Assembly (NCBI GenBank): GCA_024697645.1
Contig: JAILFH010000075.1
Span: 1-51,374, forward strand
Reading direction: 5' to 3'
Length of the DNA stretch: 51,374 nt
DNA from: Prevotella sp.
Lineage (GTDB): Bacteria; Bacteroidota; Bacteroidia; Bacteroidales; Bacteroidaceae
Below the pieces are notes generated by a model. That model did not search any database. It saw nothing but the letters and a program-made list of their open reading frames with translations, and was not told where the DNA came from. Within the stretch, counting starts at the first letter, position 1. Each line of letters opens with the position of its first letter. The translations under genes and the position numbers were made by a program. This document shows, piece by piece, positions 17,840-26,590 of the stretch.

Positions 17840-19798
17840 ATGCAATACGGATTTATCAAAGTAGCAGCAGCAGTGCCGACAGTGAAAGTCGGAGACACTG
17901 AGTACAATCTGAAGCAGATTGAATTGTTGATTGCCCAGGCCGAGGGCAGGGGGGTAGAGGTAATGGTTTTCCCCGAACTCTCGCTGACGGGTTACACTTG
18001 TCAGGATCTGTTCCGACAGAGTGTCTTGATTGATGCAGCAGAAGCCGGTGTGATGACATTGCTCGACTTCACGCGTCAACTTGACATTGTGACAATTGTT
18101 GGACTGCCCGTTGTCGTGGGCGATTTGCTATTGAACTGTGCCGCTGTGATTCAGAAGGGTCAGTTGCTGGGTCTTGTGCCTAAGACTTATTTGCCGAATT
18201 ATAGCGAGTTCTATGAGAAGCGCTGGTTTGCTTCTGCTCAAGATCTTCGTCCAACTACTATTCGCTTCGCAGGAAACACTATTACAGTATCGCCTGAACC
18301 ACAGTTGTTCCGTACCTGCGATGGTGTTCTCTTCGGTGTTGAGATTTGCGAGGATGTCTGGGCTCCCACACCTCCCAGCAATCGACTGGCGCTGGCAGGT
18401 GCTGATATCATCTTCAACCTTTCTGCAAGCGATGAACTTATTGGTAAGCATGATTATTTGAAGTCATTGTTGTCACAGCAAAGTGCAAGTACGATGACGG
18501 GTTATGTCTATAGTGGATGTGGTTTTGGTGAGTCTACGCAGGATGTGGTCTATGGTGGCAATGCTCTGATCTATGAGAATGGACGTCTGCTTGTTGAAGG
18601 AAAACGATTCTCAATGGAGAATCAGGCTGTTGACATGCAGATTGATGTTGAGCGTCTACGTTCGGAGCGTCGTACGAATTCGACATATGTGAACGCGCTG
18701 CGTAATCTGAAATTCGACATGCAGAATGAACATAGCAATATTCTGATTACGAATTGCCGTTCCTATACTCCGAGAGACTTCGTGTTGGAGCGTGAGTACA
18801 ACCCGCTGCCGTTCATTCCTGAGAGTGTGGATATGGCGCAGAGTTGTGAGGAGATTCTGAACATTCAGATCATGGGTCTTGCCAAACGTTTAGTACACAC
18901 CAACTCTAAGAAGGTTGTTGTGGGTATCAGCGGTGGACTTGATTCTACGCTTGCGCTTTTGGTTTGTGTCCGAACGTTCGATAAACTCGGTTATGACCGT
19001 AAGGGAATCTATGGTGTTACGATGCCGGGCTTCGGCACAAGTGATCGCACCTATAACAATGCGCTTGAACTGATGAAGAACTTGGACATTACGATGCAGG
19101 AAATCAGTATCGCAAAGGCTGTGATGCAGCATTTTGAGGATATTGGACACGATGTGTCGGTTCACGATGTAACCTATGAAAATTCACAGGCGCGTGAACG
19201 TACTCAGATATTGATGGATCTTGCTAATAAGGTAGGCGGAATGGTTATCGGCACTGGTGACCTTTCAGAGTTGGCTCTCGGTTGGGCGACCTATAACGGC
19301 GATCATATGTCGATGTATGGTGTGAATGCGAGTGTGCCTAAGACGCTGATTCGTCATCTTGTCCGCTATGAGGCTGAACAGAGTGATGAGAAAGTGAAGG
19401 AGACATTGCTCGATGTTGTTGACACTCCTATTAGTCCTGAACTGACACCTGCCGACGAGAATGGTCAGATAAAGCAGAAGACAGAGGATCTCGTAGGACC
19501 CTATGAACTTCACGACTTTTTCCTCTATCACTTCCTGCGTTTCGGATTTGCTCCGCAGAAATTGAAACTGTTGGCTATTAAGGCCTTTGATGGTCACAAT
19601 GAAGCGGCAGGTATGTATGAGGAGGAAACAATTGTCCATTGGCTACAGACTTTCCTGCGCAGATTCTTCAATCAGCAATTCAAACGCTCTTGTCTGCCCG
19701 ATGGTCCGAAGGTTGGTAGTGTGAGTCTCTCGCCTCGTGGCGATTGGCGTATGCCTAGCGATGCTTCGAGCAATATTTGGCTGAAGGAACTGAAATAG
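17840..19798 (+). CDS. nadE: Glutamine-dependent NAD+ synthetase
   Basis: This 652-residue enzyme makes NAD+ from deamido-NAD+, ATP and glutamine. The N-terminal nitrilase-type glutaminase has the triad Glu46 (FPELSLTGY), Lys115 (VPKTYLPNY) and Cys170 (EICEDVW). The C-terminal synthetase has the ATP-pyrophosphatase loop GISGGLDST at 362-370 and the GTGDLSELALGW motif. The long two-domain form implies direct use of glutamine. An AGGAGA ribosome-binding site stands just before the start, unusual in this lineage, where strong Shine-Dalgarno sites are rare. A terminator follows at 19824-19863. Confidence 0.97.
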   Translation: MQYGFIKVAAAVPTVKVGDTEYNLKQIELLIAQAEGRGVEVMVFPELSLTGYTCQDLFRQSVLIDAAEAGVMTLLDFTRQLDIVTIVGLPVVVGDLLLNCAAVIQKGQLLGLVPKTYLPNYSEFYEKRWFASAQDLRPTTIRFAGNTITVSPEPQLFRTCDGVLFGVEICEDVWAPTPPSNRLALAGADIIFNLSASDELIGKHDYLKSLLSQQSASTMTGYVYSGCGFGESTQDVVYGGNALIYENGRLLVEGKRFSMENQAVDMQIDVERLRSERRTNSTYVNALRNLKFDMQNEHSNILITNCRSYTPRDFVLEREYNPLPFIPESVDMAQSCEEILNIQIMGLAKRLVHTNSKKVVVGISGGLDSTLALLVCVRTFDKLGYDRKGIYGVTMPGFGTSDRTYNNALELMKNLDITMQEISIAKAVMQHFEDIGHDVSVHDVTYENSQARERTQILMDLANKVGGMVIGTGDLSELALGWATYNGDHMSMYGVNASVPKTLIRHLVRYEAEQSDEKVKETLLDVVDTPISPELTPADENGQIKQKTEDLVGPYELHDFFLYHFLRFGFAPQKLKLLAIKAFDGHNEAAGMYEEETIVHWLQTFLRRFFNQQFKRSCLPDGPKVGSVSLSPRGDWRMPSDASSNIWLKELK

Positions 19799-19823
19799 TT
19801 ATCTATATGATTTATCTATAAAG

Positions 19824-19863
19824 AAATAGCGGTGATTCTTGGTTTGAGTCGCCGCTATTTTTT
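19824..19863 (+). terminator. Terminator between nadE and the rhamnosidase gene
   Basis: AAATAGCGG (19824-19832) pairs with CCGCTATTT (19852-19860) followed by TTT. It lies 25 bp after the nadE stop; the A-rich left arm would also give some activity for the convergent transcript. Confidence 0.8.
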
Positions 19864-19974
19864 GCTTCTTTTTCTCACAAAAACGACTATAGGTCTTATT
19901 ATGATTTTTAGGGAAATACGCTAAGTATTTTATGTCAGTTCTTGCAGAAATAACTCCTAATTTTAAGCATCATC

Positions 19975-22575
19975 TTATGGCAATCTCTTATTAACCTTAT
20001 GGTTTCCACTGCCATATTCTTTCGAGATGGTTTCACCGGGTAATGTTACTGAAGCAGTGGCTCCTTTGGGGATACTGAACTCCCATATCCACTGATCTCC
20101 TTCATATTTCCAAGCACTCTTAATGGTGCCTGATGCAGACTCATAAGTTGCATCAACATGCCCTAAACGACGGTCGGGGATAGGCTTCATCACGATGTGT
20201 TTGAAACCTGGTTGGTTCTTGTCGGTAGCGATTCCTGCTACACGTTGCCAAAGCCACTGACAAACACAACCATAGGCGTAGTGATTGAAAGAGTTCATGC
20301 CCTGAGGGCCCATCCCTTTGTCTTTCATGTAACTATTCCAGCGTTCCCAAATGGTGGTGGCACCGTTGTCAACACTATACAACCACGATGGGTTCTTCCG
20401 CTGGAAGAGCAGTTCGTAGGCCACATCGTTCATACCATGTTCTGAGAGCGTTTCCATCAGAATTGATGTACCCAGGAATCCAGTTTGCAGACAACCACCA
20501 TGTTCTTCAAAGTTCTTACGTAGACGAATCTTCGTGTCTTCTAAGGCCTGTCCCTCAACGAGTCCTATCTTCATAGCAAAGAGTGCAGGTGTCTGCATCG
20601 TGTTCAGAATGTCACACTTGAAAGTGCCATCAGCATTCAGGAACTGTTCCTTCAGATAGGTCTTCGCCCGCATTGTCATTTCTTCGTATTTTGCGCTGTT
20701 TTGTCCAGATGCCTTTGCCATATCGGCCATCATCGATGCATCGATAGCCCAATAGCATGCACTCAGGTAGTTCCAGTAGGTGATGGATTCTGGCAGTGGA
20801 CCATCCTTACGGAAGGCTTTTCCCGTGCAAGTTTCGAGAGGTTCATAACTTAGCCAGTCGGCCCACTGATAGTTTCCGTTCTCACTACGAAGTGCCTCGT
20901 GGTTGTATTTCACAGCGTCAATATGGTCCATATAGCGTTCCATCGAAGACCAACTCTCATCGATAATCTGTTGGTCGCCAAACTGTTTCCAAATAGTCCA
21001 AGGAACGATGATACCTGCATCAGCCCATCCCAGCCGCATGTGGTCGTTTCCATATTGTCCGAATGGAGCAACGCCTGGATAGCCACCTGTCTTACTTTGG
21101 GAGTCGCGAACATCACGCATCCATTTGTGGAAGAATCTCAATGTGTTGGCGAAGTAGGTTCCAGTCTCCGCAAATACCTGAGTATCAGCCATCCAACCGA
21201 GACGCTCGTTACGCTGAGGACAGTCAGTGGGAATGCTGAGATAATTTGAGCGTTGTCCCCAAAGCGTGTTCGAGATGAGTTGGTTGACGAGTTTATTGCC
21301 TGTAGTCAACTTACCAATTTCCATCTTTTGAGAAATTGATGAAACGGGAATCGAACTGATAGCGCTAATTTCTACATCGTCGGATGCTGTAATAGAAACA
21401 TAACGGTATCCGAAGAAGGTGTAACGGGGCTGATATTGTTCAAATCCGTCCTTACCAGCAAAAGTATAAACCATGCGCATCGCGATAGTGGCTGAACGAA
21501 GATTGTCGCGATGACAACTTCCCTCAGGACCGTCCATACCGCGACTCTTGGCACCATTACCGTCGTTGAGTAACTCTGCGGGAAGACATGTCAACACTGT
21601 GCCTCTTGCTGCTTTGAACACAAAAGAGGGAACGGCTGCACAGTTTTGTCCAAAATCGACAACGAGAGTTTCTCCCTTGTGGAGTATGATGGATTCACCT
21701 CTAGCATAATTACGTTCAATCTTCACTTTTCCGTATTCGTCCTCTTTGGCTCCCTCAACATCTTTCCAGATATAAGCCTGAATGGGCTTCAGTTCCAGAT
21801 CGTTGCGAAAATAAATCTCTGCACCATTATTGGGCAACAGTTCTCCTTTATACTCGGTGTTAACTTCTGGCTTCGACAAACGTTCCAATTGTTCATAACC
21901 AAGAGGTTCACGTGCGTCGTATTCTTCTCCGTCGAAAATGGCTGCATGTTTCACGGGGCCAGCAATTCCAGCCTTCCATGTCTGTTCATTGGTTCCGTAG
22001 CGTTGCTTCGTACCATCGGCGAATGTCAGTTCTAATACGCCGCGAAATGCACACTTCTTTCCAATCATTCCTTCATGGCCGCCAGGAGTTACAATCTTAT
22101 CGCCCCACCAACCTGGGGTCACCTGTACTGCGAACTGATTCTCCTCACCTGTTTTTGTCTTCATGAGGGGAGTGACGTTGTAAGTGAACGTTCGCTTAGT
22201 TTTCTCGTTATGGGTGAAACCAGGCTTCAGTACTTCATCACCCACCAACTGGCCATTTACATATAGTTCATAGACACCAAGACCGGCTGTCATCCATTTC
22301 GCACTAACCACACGTTTGTCGTTCTTCTGCATGGAGACAAACCAGTTAGCACCATCTGCTGCACGACCATTCTCAATATCATTGATGCTACCAGTTACCA
22401 CTGGGGCATCTGCTACAGAAATCCATTGAGAATTTCCCCATGCTGATGTTTCAAGAGGTTCAGTCAGTTTACTCTCCATGAGAATCTTCTTTGACCCGCA
22501 ACTGGCAATTGCTATTGTTGTTAAGATTGCAAGTAGCATCTTAGCATGAACCGAATATTTTTTGATTGTAGTCAT
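19975..22575 (-). CDS. GH78 alpha-L-rhamnosidase lipoprotein
   Basis: This enzyme hydrolyses terminal alpha-L-rhamnose from glycans such as pectic rhamnogalacturonan. I take the start at 22575 rather than 22617 because it yields a clean lipoprotein signal (MTTIKKY, hydrophobic LLAILTTIAIA, lipobox Cys26 in IASCGSKK); the longer form adds 14 polar residues. The mature protein is about 840 residues. N-terminal beta-sandwich domains are followed by the (alpha/alpha)6 catalytic barrel with IPTDCPQRNERLGWMAD, the family signature with catalytic acidic residues, and LGWADAG further on. The final part has the SGTIKSAW and IPKGATASVTLPG motifs of the C-terminal beta domain. It stands alone, with no SusCD or regulator adjacent. 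A TATATTTG box (complement of 22615-22622) may be its -7 element. Confidence 0.93.
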   Translation of the reverse strand: MTTIKKYSVHAKMLLAILTTIAIASCGSKKILMESKLTEPLETSAWGNSQWISVADAPVVTGSINDIENGRAADGANWFVSMQKNDKRVVSAKWMTAGLGVYELYVNGQLVGDEVLKPGFTHNEKTKRTFTYNVTPLMKTKTGEENQFAVQVTPGWWGDKIVTPGGHEGMIGKKCAFRGVLELTFADGTKQRYGTNEQTWKAGIAGPVKHAAIFDGEEYDAREPLGYEQLERLSKPEVNTEYKGELLPNNGAEIYFRNDLELKPIQAYIWKDVEGAKEDEYGKVKIERNYARGESIILHKGETLVVDFGQNCAAVPSFVFKAARGTVLTCLPAELLNDGNGAKSRGMDGPEGSCHRDNLRSATIAMRMVYTFAGKDGFEQYQPRYTFFGYRYVSITASDDVEISAISSIPVSSISQKMEIGKLTTGNKLVNQLISNTLWGQRSNYLSIPTDCPQRNERLGWMADTQVFAETGTYFANTLRFFHKWMRDVRDSQSKTGGYPGVAPFGQYGNDHMRLGWADAGIIVPWTIWKQFGDQQIIDESWSSMERYMDHIDAVKYNHEALRSENGNYQWADWLSYEPLETCTGKAFRKDGPLPESITYWNYLSACYWAIDASMMADMAKASGQNSAKYEEMTMRAKTYLKEQFLNADGTFKCDILNTMQTPALFAMKIGLVEGQALEDTKIRLRKNFEEHGGCLQTGFLGTSILMETLSEHGMNDVAYELLFQRKNPSWLYSVDNGATTIWERWNSYMKDKGMGPQGMNSFNHYAYGCVCQWLWQRVAGIATDKNQPGFKHIVMKPIPDRRLGHVDATYESASGTIKSAWKYEGDQWIWEFSIPKGATASVTLPGETISKEYGSGNHKVNKRLP

Positions 22576-22706
22576 AGGTTTAGTATAATTGATAGGTTTG
22601 TTTAGATTGATATGCAAATATAAGAAATAATTCTTAGATGCAGAGATTTTTTTCTGTTTTTTTGAAGCAAAATGTTTTCAGGGTATTTTTGACGAGTTAA
22701 TTGAAA

Positions 22707-22745
22707 CGGAGGTAGTTAAGCCGATGATTGGCTAAACTACCTCCG
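22707..22745 (-). terminator. Hairpin downstream of the SulP gene
   Basis: CGGAGGTAGTT pairs with a near-complementary AACTACCTCCG arm, with AGCC/GGCT extending the stem. It begins 62 bp past the SulP stop. On the minus strand the stem is followed only by TTTCAATT, so termination may be weak. Confidence 0.55.
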
Positions 22746-22807
22746 AATTTATAAAGTCTCACAATGTTTCGCTAATACTATCAGATGTCAGAGAAAACGA
22801 TATAACT

Positions 22808-24499
22808 CTATTTCAGATTGAGTTGCTTCAGGAATTCAGTACAATCTTCGAATGTCTTGAAAGTGTGTTCTGCAGGAACGAGCAACGGAATTACTTTCAT
22901 CTTTTCGAGCAGATATTGCGGCTGAGGACGAATGATTGTCATCAGCACAAGAATTCCACGCGATTGAAGTTCTTTAATAGCAGTCTCCATTGCATATACG
23001 CCGCTCTGATCCATAAACTTTACGTGTTTCATGCGCAGAATAACCACTTTTGCATCTTCTGGAACTTGTTGCATGATGCGATTGAAACCCGTTACAGAAC
23101 CGAAGAAAATTGGGCTGTGGAATCGCTGAATGCAAATCTGATGTTTTACTGCTTCAGGAATGCCTCCTTCGTCAGACCACGGACTTTCCTCATGAGCAGC
23201 GTCCATAGTCACATAACTACCCTCTGCAAGGTCGCCCATACGCTTCATGAAGAGTACGCATGCAATCACCATACCGATTCCTACGGCCGTGAGCAAGTCG
23301 ACAAAGACGGTTGTCAGGAAGACTACTATCAGCACAAACGCATCTGCCTTTGGAATTTTCTTCAGATCGCGGAATCCACGGAAGTCAATAATACCCCAAC
23401 CAACAGTGATAAGAATACCGGCAAGAACAGAAAGGGGAACGTATTTAACTAATGATCCCAAGCCAAGAAGAATGGCCAACAGGAAGAGCGCATGTATCAT
23501 ACCCGATAACTGAGTGCGACCACCTGACTTTACATTGACTACTGTACGCATTGTGGCACCTGCTCCAGAGATTCCGGCAAAGAGGCCAGCAATGGCGTTA
23601 CCAATTCCTTGACCAATCAACTCCTTGTTGGATTGATGTTTGGTCTTAGTGATGTTGTCGGCAACTACAGAAGTAAGTAAAGTATCGATACTGCCGAGAC
23701 CTGCAAGGGTGAGACCAGGAATGATTGCGGCCTCGATGAGTGGCCACCATTCGAGCCCCGTCATATCAATCTTCGTAAAGAAGGGCATGGGAAGTCCGGC
23801 AGGAATATCGCCGATAGTCAGTAATGAGTCAATTCCTGTAAAGAGCGAAATTATAGTCATCACGATTAATGCTACAAGTGTAGCAGGAATCTTCTTTGTT
23901 ACCTTCGGGAAGAGTTGGATGATCAGTACTGTACCGAGGCCAAGTAGCAGGGCTATTAACGAGATACCTGCTTGTGCGCGTTCAACGAATTCGCCAATCA
24001 TGTCAACAACGAGCACAGGGCTCTTCAGTCCGAGAAGCGGATAGATTTGTTGCAGAATAATGATAACGCCAATACCCGACATGAAACCAGAGAGCACAGG
24101 GTAGGGGATATAGCGAACGTATTTACCGATTCGGATAATGCCAAAAAGAATCTGGAACAATCCACAGAATATACCTGCCAGCGACATCGCAATGAGTACT
24201 GCTGTGAAATTTCCCTGACTCGATACCCATGCACCTGAGATAAGAGATGCAGTGATAACCGTCATAGGGCCAGTTGGACCCGAAATCTGTGAGTGAGTAC
24301 CGCCAAAGAGCGATGCGAAGAAACCAAGCATTGTTGCGCCTACGAGACCAGCAAGTGCGCCCATCGAAGAAGCCTGAGGGTCATTGATGCCACCAAAGGC
24401 CTGAATACCGAAGGCAAGTGCCAAGGGAAGTGCGACAATACCTGCGGTGATACCACCGAAGATATCACCTTTAAGATTTTTGAATGTTAATAATGCCAT
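22808..24499 (-). CDS. SulP-family anion permease with STAS domain
   Basis: This 563-residue inner-membrane protein belongs to the SLC26/SulP family of sulfate, bicarbonate or dicarboxylate transporters. The N-terminal GGITAGIVALPLALAFGI and the SQISGPTGPMTVITA stretch are family signatures; roughly 10-14 membrane segments extend to about residue 405. The cytoplasmic C-terminus has a STAS domain (about 445-555, including LRMKHVKFMDQSGVYAME). The SulP_N segment with KNLKGDIFGG starts directly at the N-terminus. The ion cannot be read from the sequence. A minus-strand TAATTTTG (complement of 24526-24533) is a likely -7 box, giving a leader of about 20 nt. Confidence 0.93.
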   Translation of the reverse strand: MALLTFKNLKGDIFGGITAGIVALPLALAFGIQAFGGINDPQASSMGALAGLVGATMLGFFASLFGGTHSQISGPTGPMTVITASLISGAWVSSQGNFTAVLIAMSLAGIFCGLFQILFGIIRIGKYVRYIPYPVLSGFMSGIGVIIILQQIYPLLGLKSPVLVVDMIGEFVERAQAGISLIALLLGLGTVLIIQLFPKVTKKIPATLVALIVMTIISLFTGIDSLLTIGDIPAGLPMPFFTKIDMTGLEWWPLIEAAIIPGLTLAGLGSIDTLLTSVVADNITKTKHQSNKELIGQGIGNAIAGLFAGISGAGATMRTVVNVKSGGRTQLSGMIHALFLLAILLGLGSLVKYVPLSVLAGILITVGWGIIDFRGFRDLKKIPKADAFVLIVVFLTTVFVDLLTAVGIGMVIACVLFMKRMGDLAEGSYVTMDAAHEESPWSDEGGIPEAVKHQICIQRFHSPIFFGSVTGFNRIMQQVPEDAKVVILRMKHVKFMDQSGVYAMETAIKELQSRGILVLMTIIRPQPQYLLEKMKVIPLLVPAEHTFKTFEDCTEFLKQLNLK

Positions 24500-24683
24500 A
24501 AAATATTATCCTGATAATTTCGCTGCAAAATTACAAAGATTATTCGATATATAAGTTCATTGATATCGATTTTCGTTTTTAATTGCTAACTTCTTGATTC
24601 ACATCATATAAGGTGGAGAAACTTATGTGTTTGGTTTGATTAAGATAACGATAAAGAGTGTCCTTGGAGACTATCTCTTCCTT

Positions 24684-24719
24684 TGATTCCATTTGTATTC
24701 GAACTCAAGACACATTGCG
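24684..24719 (-). pseudogene. Degenerate copy of the tRNA-Arg 3' half
   Basis: The + strand GATTCCATTTGTATTCGAAC at 24685 onward aligns without gaps to the start of tRNA-Arg (GATTCCGTTGGGATTCGAAC at 24774 onward) and continues with CTCAAGACACA against CCCAAGACCCA. The T-loop is kept but stem pairing is lost. It lies 89 bp downstream of the intact gene, as expected for a remnant of a duplicated tRNA 3' end. Confidence 0.6.
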
Positions 24720-24736
24720 CTTTGGTTGGAGAAATG

Positions 24737-24768
24737 AAAAAAGAGAGCCCTAAAAAGACTCTCTTTTT
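24737..24768 (-). terminator. Terminator of tRNA-Arg
   Basis: On the minus strand a stem AAAGAGAG pairs with CTCTCTTT and ends in TTTTTT, immediately past the tRNA 3' end. Confidence 0.8.
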
Positions 24769-24771
24769 CTG

Positions 24772-24845
24772 TGATTCCGTTGGGATTCGAACCCAAGACC
24801 CACAGCTTAGAAGGCTGTTGCTCTATCCAACTGAGCTACGGACCC
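24772..24845 (-). tRNA. tRNA-Arg (anticodon TCT)
   Basis: The minus strand gives a 74-nt cloverleaf: acceptor GGGTCCG, D-arm AGCTCAGTTGGATAGAGC, anticodon arm ACAGC-CTTCTAA-GCTGT with anticodon TCT, T-arm TTGGGTTCGAATCCCAA, and acceptor 3' strand CGGAATC with discriminator A. CCA is not encoded. One acceptor pair, G3 with A70, is a mismatch. A minus-strand TAACTTTG (complement of 24872-24879) is the probable -7 box, and a terminator follows directly. Confidence 0.95.
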
Positions 24846-24871
24846 AACACTTATTTTTTGCTAAGCGGCTG

Positions 24872-24879
24872 CAAAGTTA
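24872..24879 (-). promoter_or_regulatory. -7 element for tRNA-Arg
   Basis: TAACTTTG on the minus strand matches TAnnTTTG and ends 26 bp before the tRNA. A clear -33 box is not obvious. Confidence 0.5.
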
Positions 24880-24910
24880 CGAAAAAGATTGGAGTTATGG
24901 AAATTTTTCG

Positions 24911-26569
24911 TCACTTTTTGTATTTTTCTATCATTCCATCCGCTCTATCATCCCCTAATTCCTTCGCTTTCTCAAAGGCTTGCAGTGCTTCTGCACGTTG
25001 ACCAAGTTCACCGTGTGCTACACCTTTTATAATATAAGGGTCGGAATATTCGGAGTCGAGTTGAATACACATATCGGATGTCTTAATGGCATCTTCGAAC
25101 TGGCGAACACGCAATTGGAGGGAACCCATCTCAGCATAGTAGGTCGGTTCCTGACGATTCAGTATAATTGCATGAGCAATATCGTTGAGGGCTTGCTGAT
25201 ACTGACGTACCTGCACTTCGGCCTTGAATTTGATGTAATAGAACTCATGTGAGCCGCGTCCAAGCATTAATGTATCATATTTGTTGTAGTCCTGAATGGC
25301 CTTACGATATTGAGTCGCCTGATCAAGCATACGACCGCGAGCGAGATAGTAAGGTGCACTAATATTGTTATCAGGATTTACGGCAATAGCACTGTCGAGT
25401 AACTCAATCACTTCATCAGTTGTACCTCCAAGATGAGTGCGGCACTGGGCTGCTTCATAGAAAAGTTCACCGTTACGGATAGGCGATTTAGTCAGAGCAA
25501 TGAACTGGTCATAGGCTTTCTGATAGTCACCTAATGCATAGATGAGTTGTGCCTGCTGATGCTGGTAAATAGGTTGAGGATTAATACTGTTTGCTGTATT
25601 AGCCTCATCGAGAGCACGTTGGAGACTCCAAGCAGTGAAAGTAGAGTCGGGCAGATAGAACTGCTGCTGCATCATGAGAGAAGCGAAAGCCGAGTGGGCC
25701 TCATCTTTATGAGCAACGTTGGCAATTGCTTCCTGCATAGTTGCATCGGCTCCTGCCAAATCATGAGCATAGAGTTGGAGTTGACCACGAGAAGAATAAC
25801 CATCAATTTCCTGAGGGAACTGGCGAATAAAGTCGCGAATATAGCCAACATAAGCGGCAGAGTCGTGCTTCTCACCAGCCATCATGAGCGTGAGGCGGGC
25901 ATCGTTCAGATCTAAGGGCATCGCCACACGGATAGAAGTCTGGGTCAGCAGGTTATCATTGATGCTAAGTCCATTGGTAGTGAAACTATTGATGAATCGA
26001 ACATCGGTAGCATGAACTTCTTCTGACTTAGGCAGTTCGCAGAGTCCGATGACTTCTCCGTTCTGATTGACAAATGGGCAGTCGGCCATATTTTCTGCAG
26101 CCTTACCCTTGAAGATGTAGTAGCCGTAGCCTTTGTCGCCAAAAGTCTCAACGCTTTCTACTGCATATTGTTTCGCAGGAGATTTCTTCACAGAGTAGCC
26201 CAAGAGCCATGTTTTCTGACCACTTGTTGCATTTGATTTAGCAAGAGGTGCAGCCTGTGAAGTTCCTTCTACACGGAATCGGCATACGTCGTAAAGTTCG
26301 TTGGCACCATAAATAGCCTCAACTTCATGCTCTTGTCCTTCTGCATCAACAACAGTAGCGCGTGCTGCACCCACAAAGGGCTTCCACGAACTCACAGCCT
26401 CGCCATTTGTTCCGACATAGAGGCCATGAGTAGAGGCTAAAAGAGAGCCATCTGCACGAAAGGTAGTGAGAGAAAAAACAGAGCGACCAACTTTCTGAAC
26501 GGCAGAAGGCTGAGCGCTAGCAATTGTTGTAATAGTTGCCACAATGGCAAGAAGTATGATTTTCTTCAT
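24911..26569 (-). CDS. Exported TPR protein with an inactive trypsin-like domain
   Basis: This 552-residue protein has a signal peptide (1-19, ending ASA), a domain of about 22-195 with the pattern of DegP/HtrA-type trypsin-like proteases, and at least eight tetratricopeptide-like helical repeats from about 230 to the end. The protease fold is recognisable at the catalytic positions, but two of the three catalytic residues are gone: the usual NHV segment reads SWKPF, with Lys63 at the His position, and GNSGGP reads NMADCP, with Ala162 at the Ser position; only Asp94 in YDV remains. It is therefore probably a binding scaffold in the periplasm. It is the last gene of the dnaN-to-recN operon, 21 bp after recN. 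The function is unknown. Confidence 0.8.
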   Translation of the reverse strand: MKKIILLAIVATITTIASAQPSAVQKVGRSVFSLTTFRADGSLLASTHGLYVGTNGEAVSSWKPFVGAARATVVDAEGQEHEVEAIYGANELYDVCRFRVEGTSQAAPLAKSNATSGQKTWLLGYSVKKSPAKQYAVESVETFGDKGYGYYIFKGKAAENMADCPFVNQNGEVIGLCELPKSEEVHATDVRFINSFTTNGLSINDNLLTQTSIRVAMPLDLNDARLTLMMAGEKHDSAAYVGYIRDFIRQFPQEIDGYSSRGQLQLYAHDLAGADATMQEAIANVAHKDEAHSAFASLMMQQQFYLPDSTFTAWSLQRALDEANTANSINPQPIYQHQQAQLIYALGDYQKAYDQFIALTKSPIRNGELFYEAAQCRTHLGGTTDEVIELLDSAIAVNPDNNISAPYYLARGRMLDQATQYRKAIQDYNKYDTLMLGRGSHEFYYIKFKAEVQVRQYQQALNDIAHAIILNRQEPTYYAEMGSLQLRVRQFEDAIKTSDMCIQLDSEYSDPYIIKGVAHGELGQRAEALQAFEKAKELGDDRADGMIEKYKK

Positions 26570-26590
26570 TATTTCTTTATAACCTTTATT

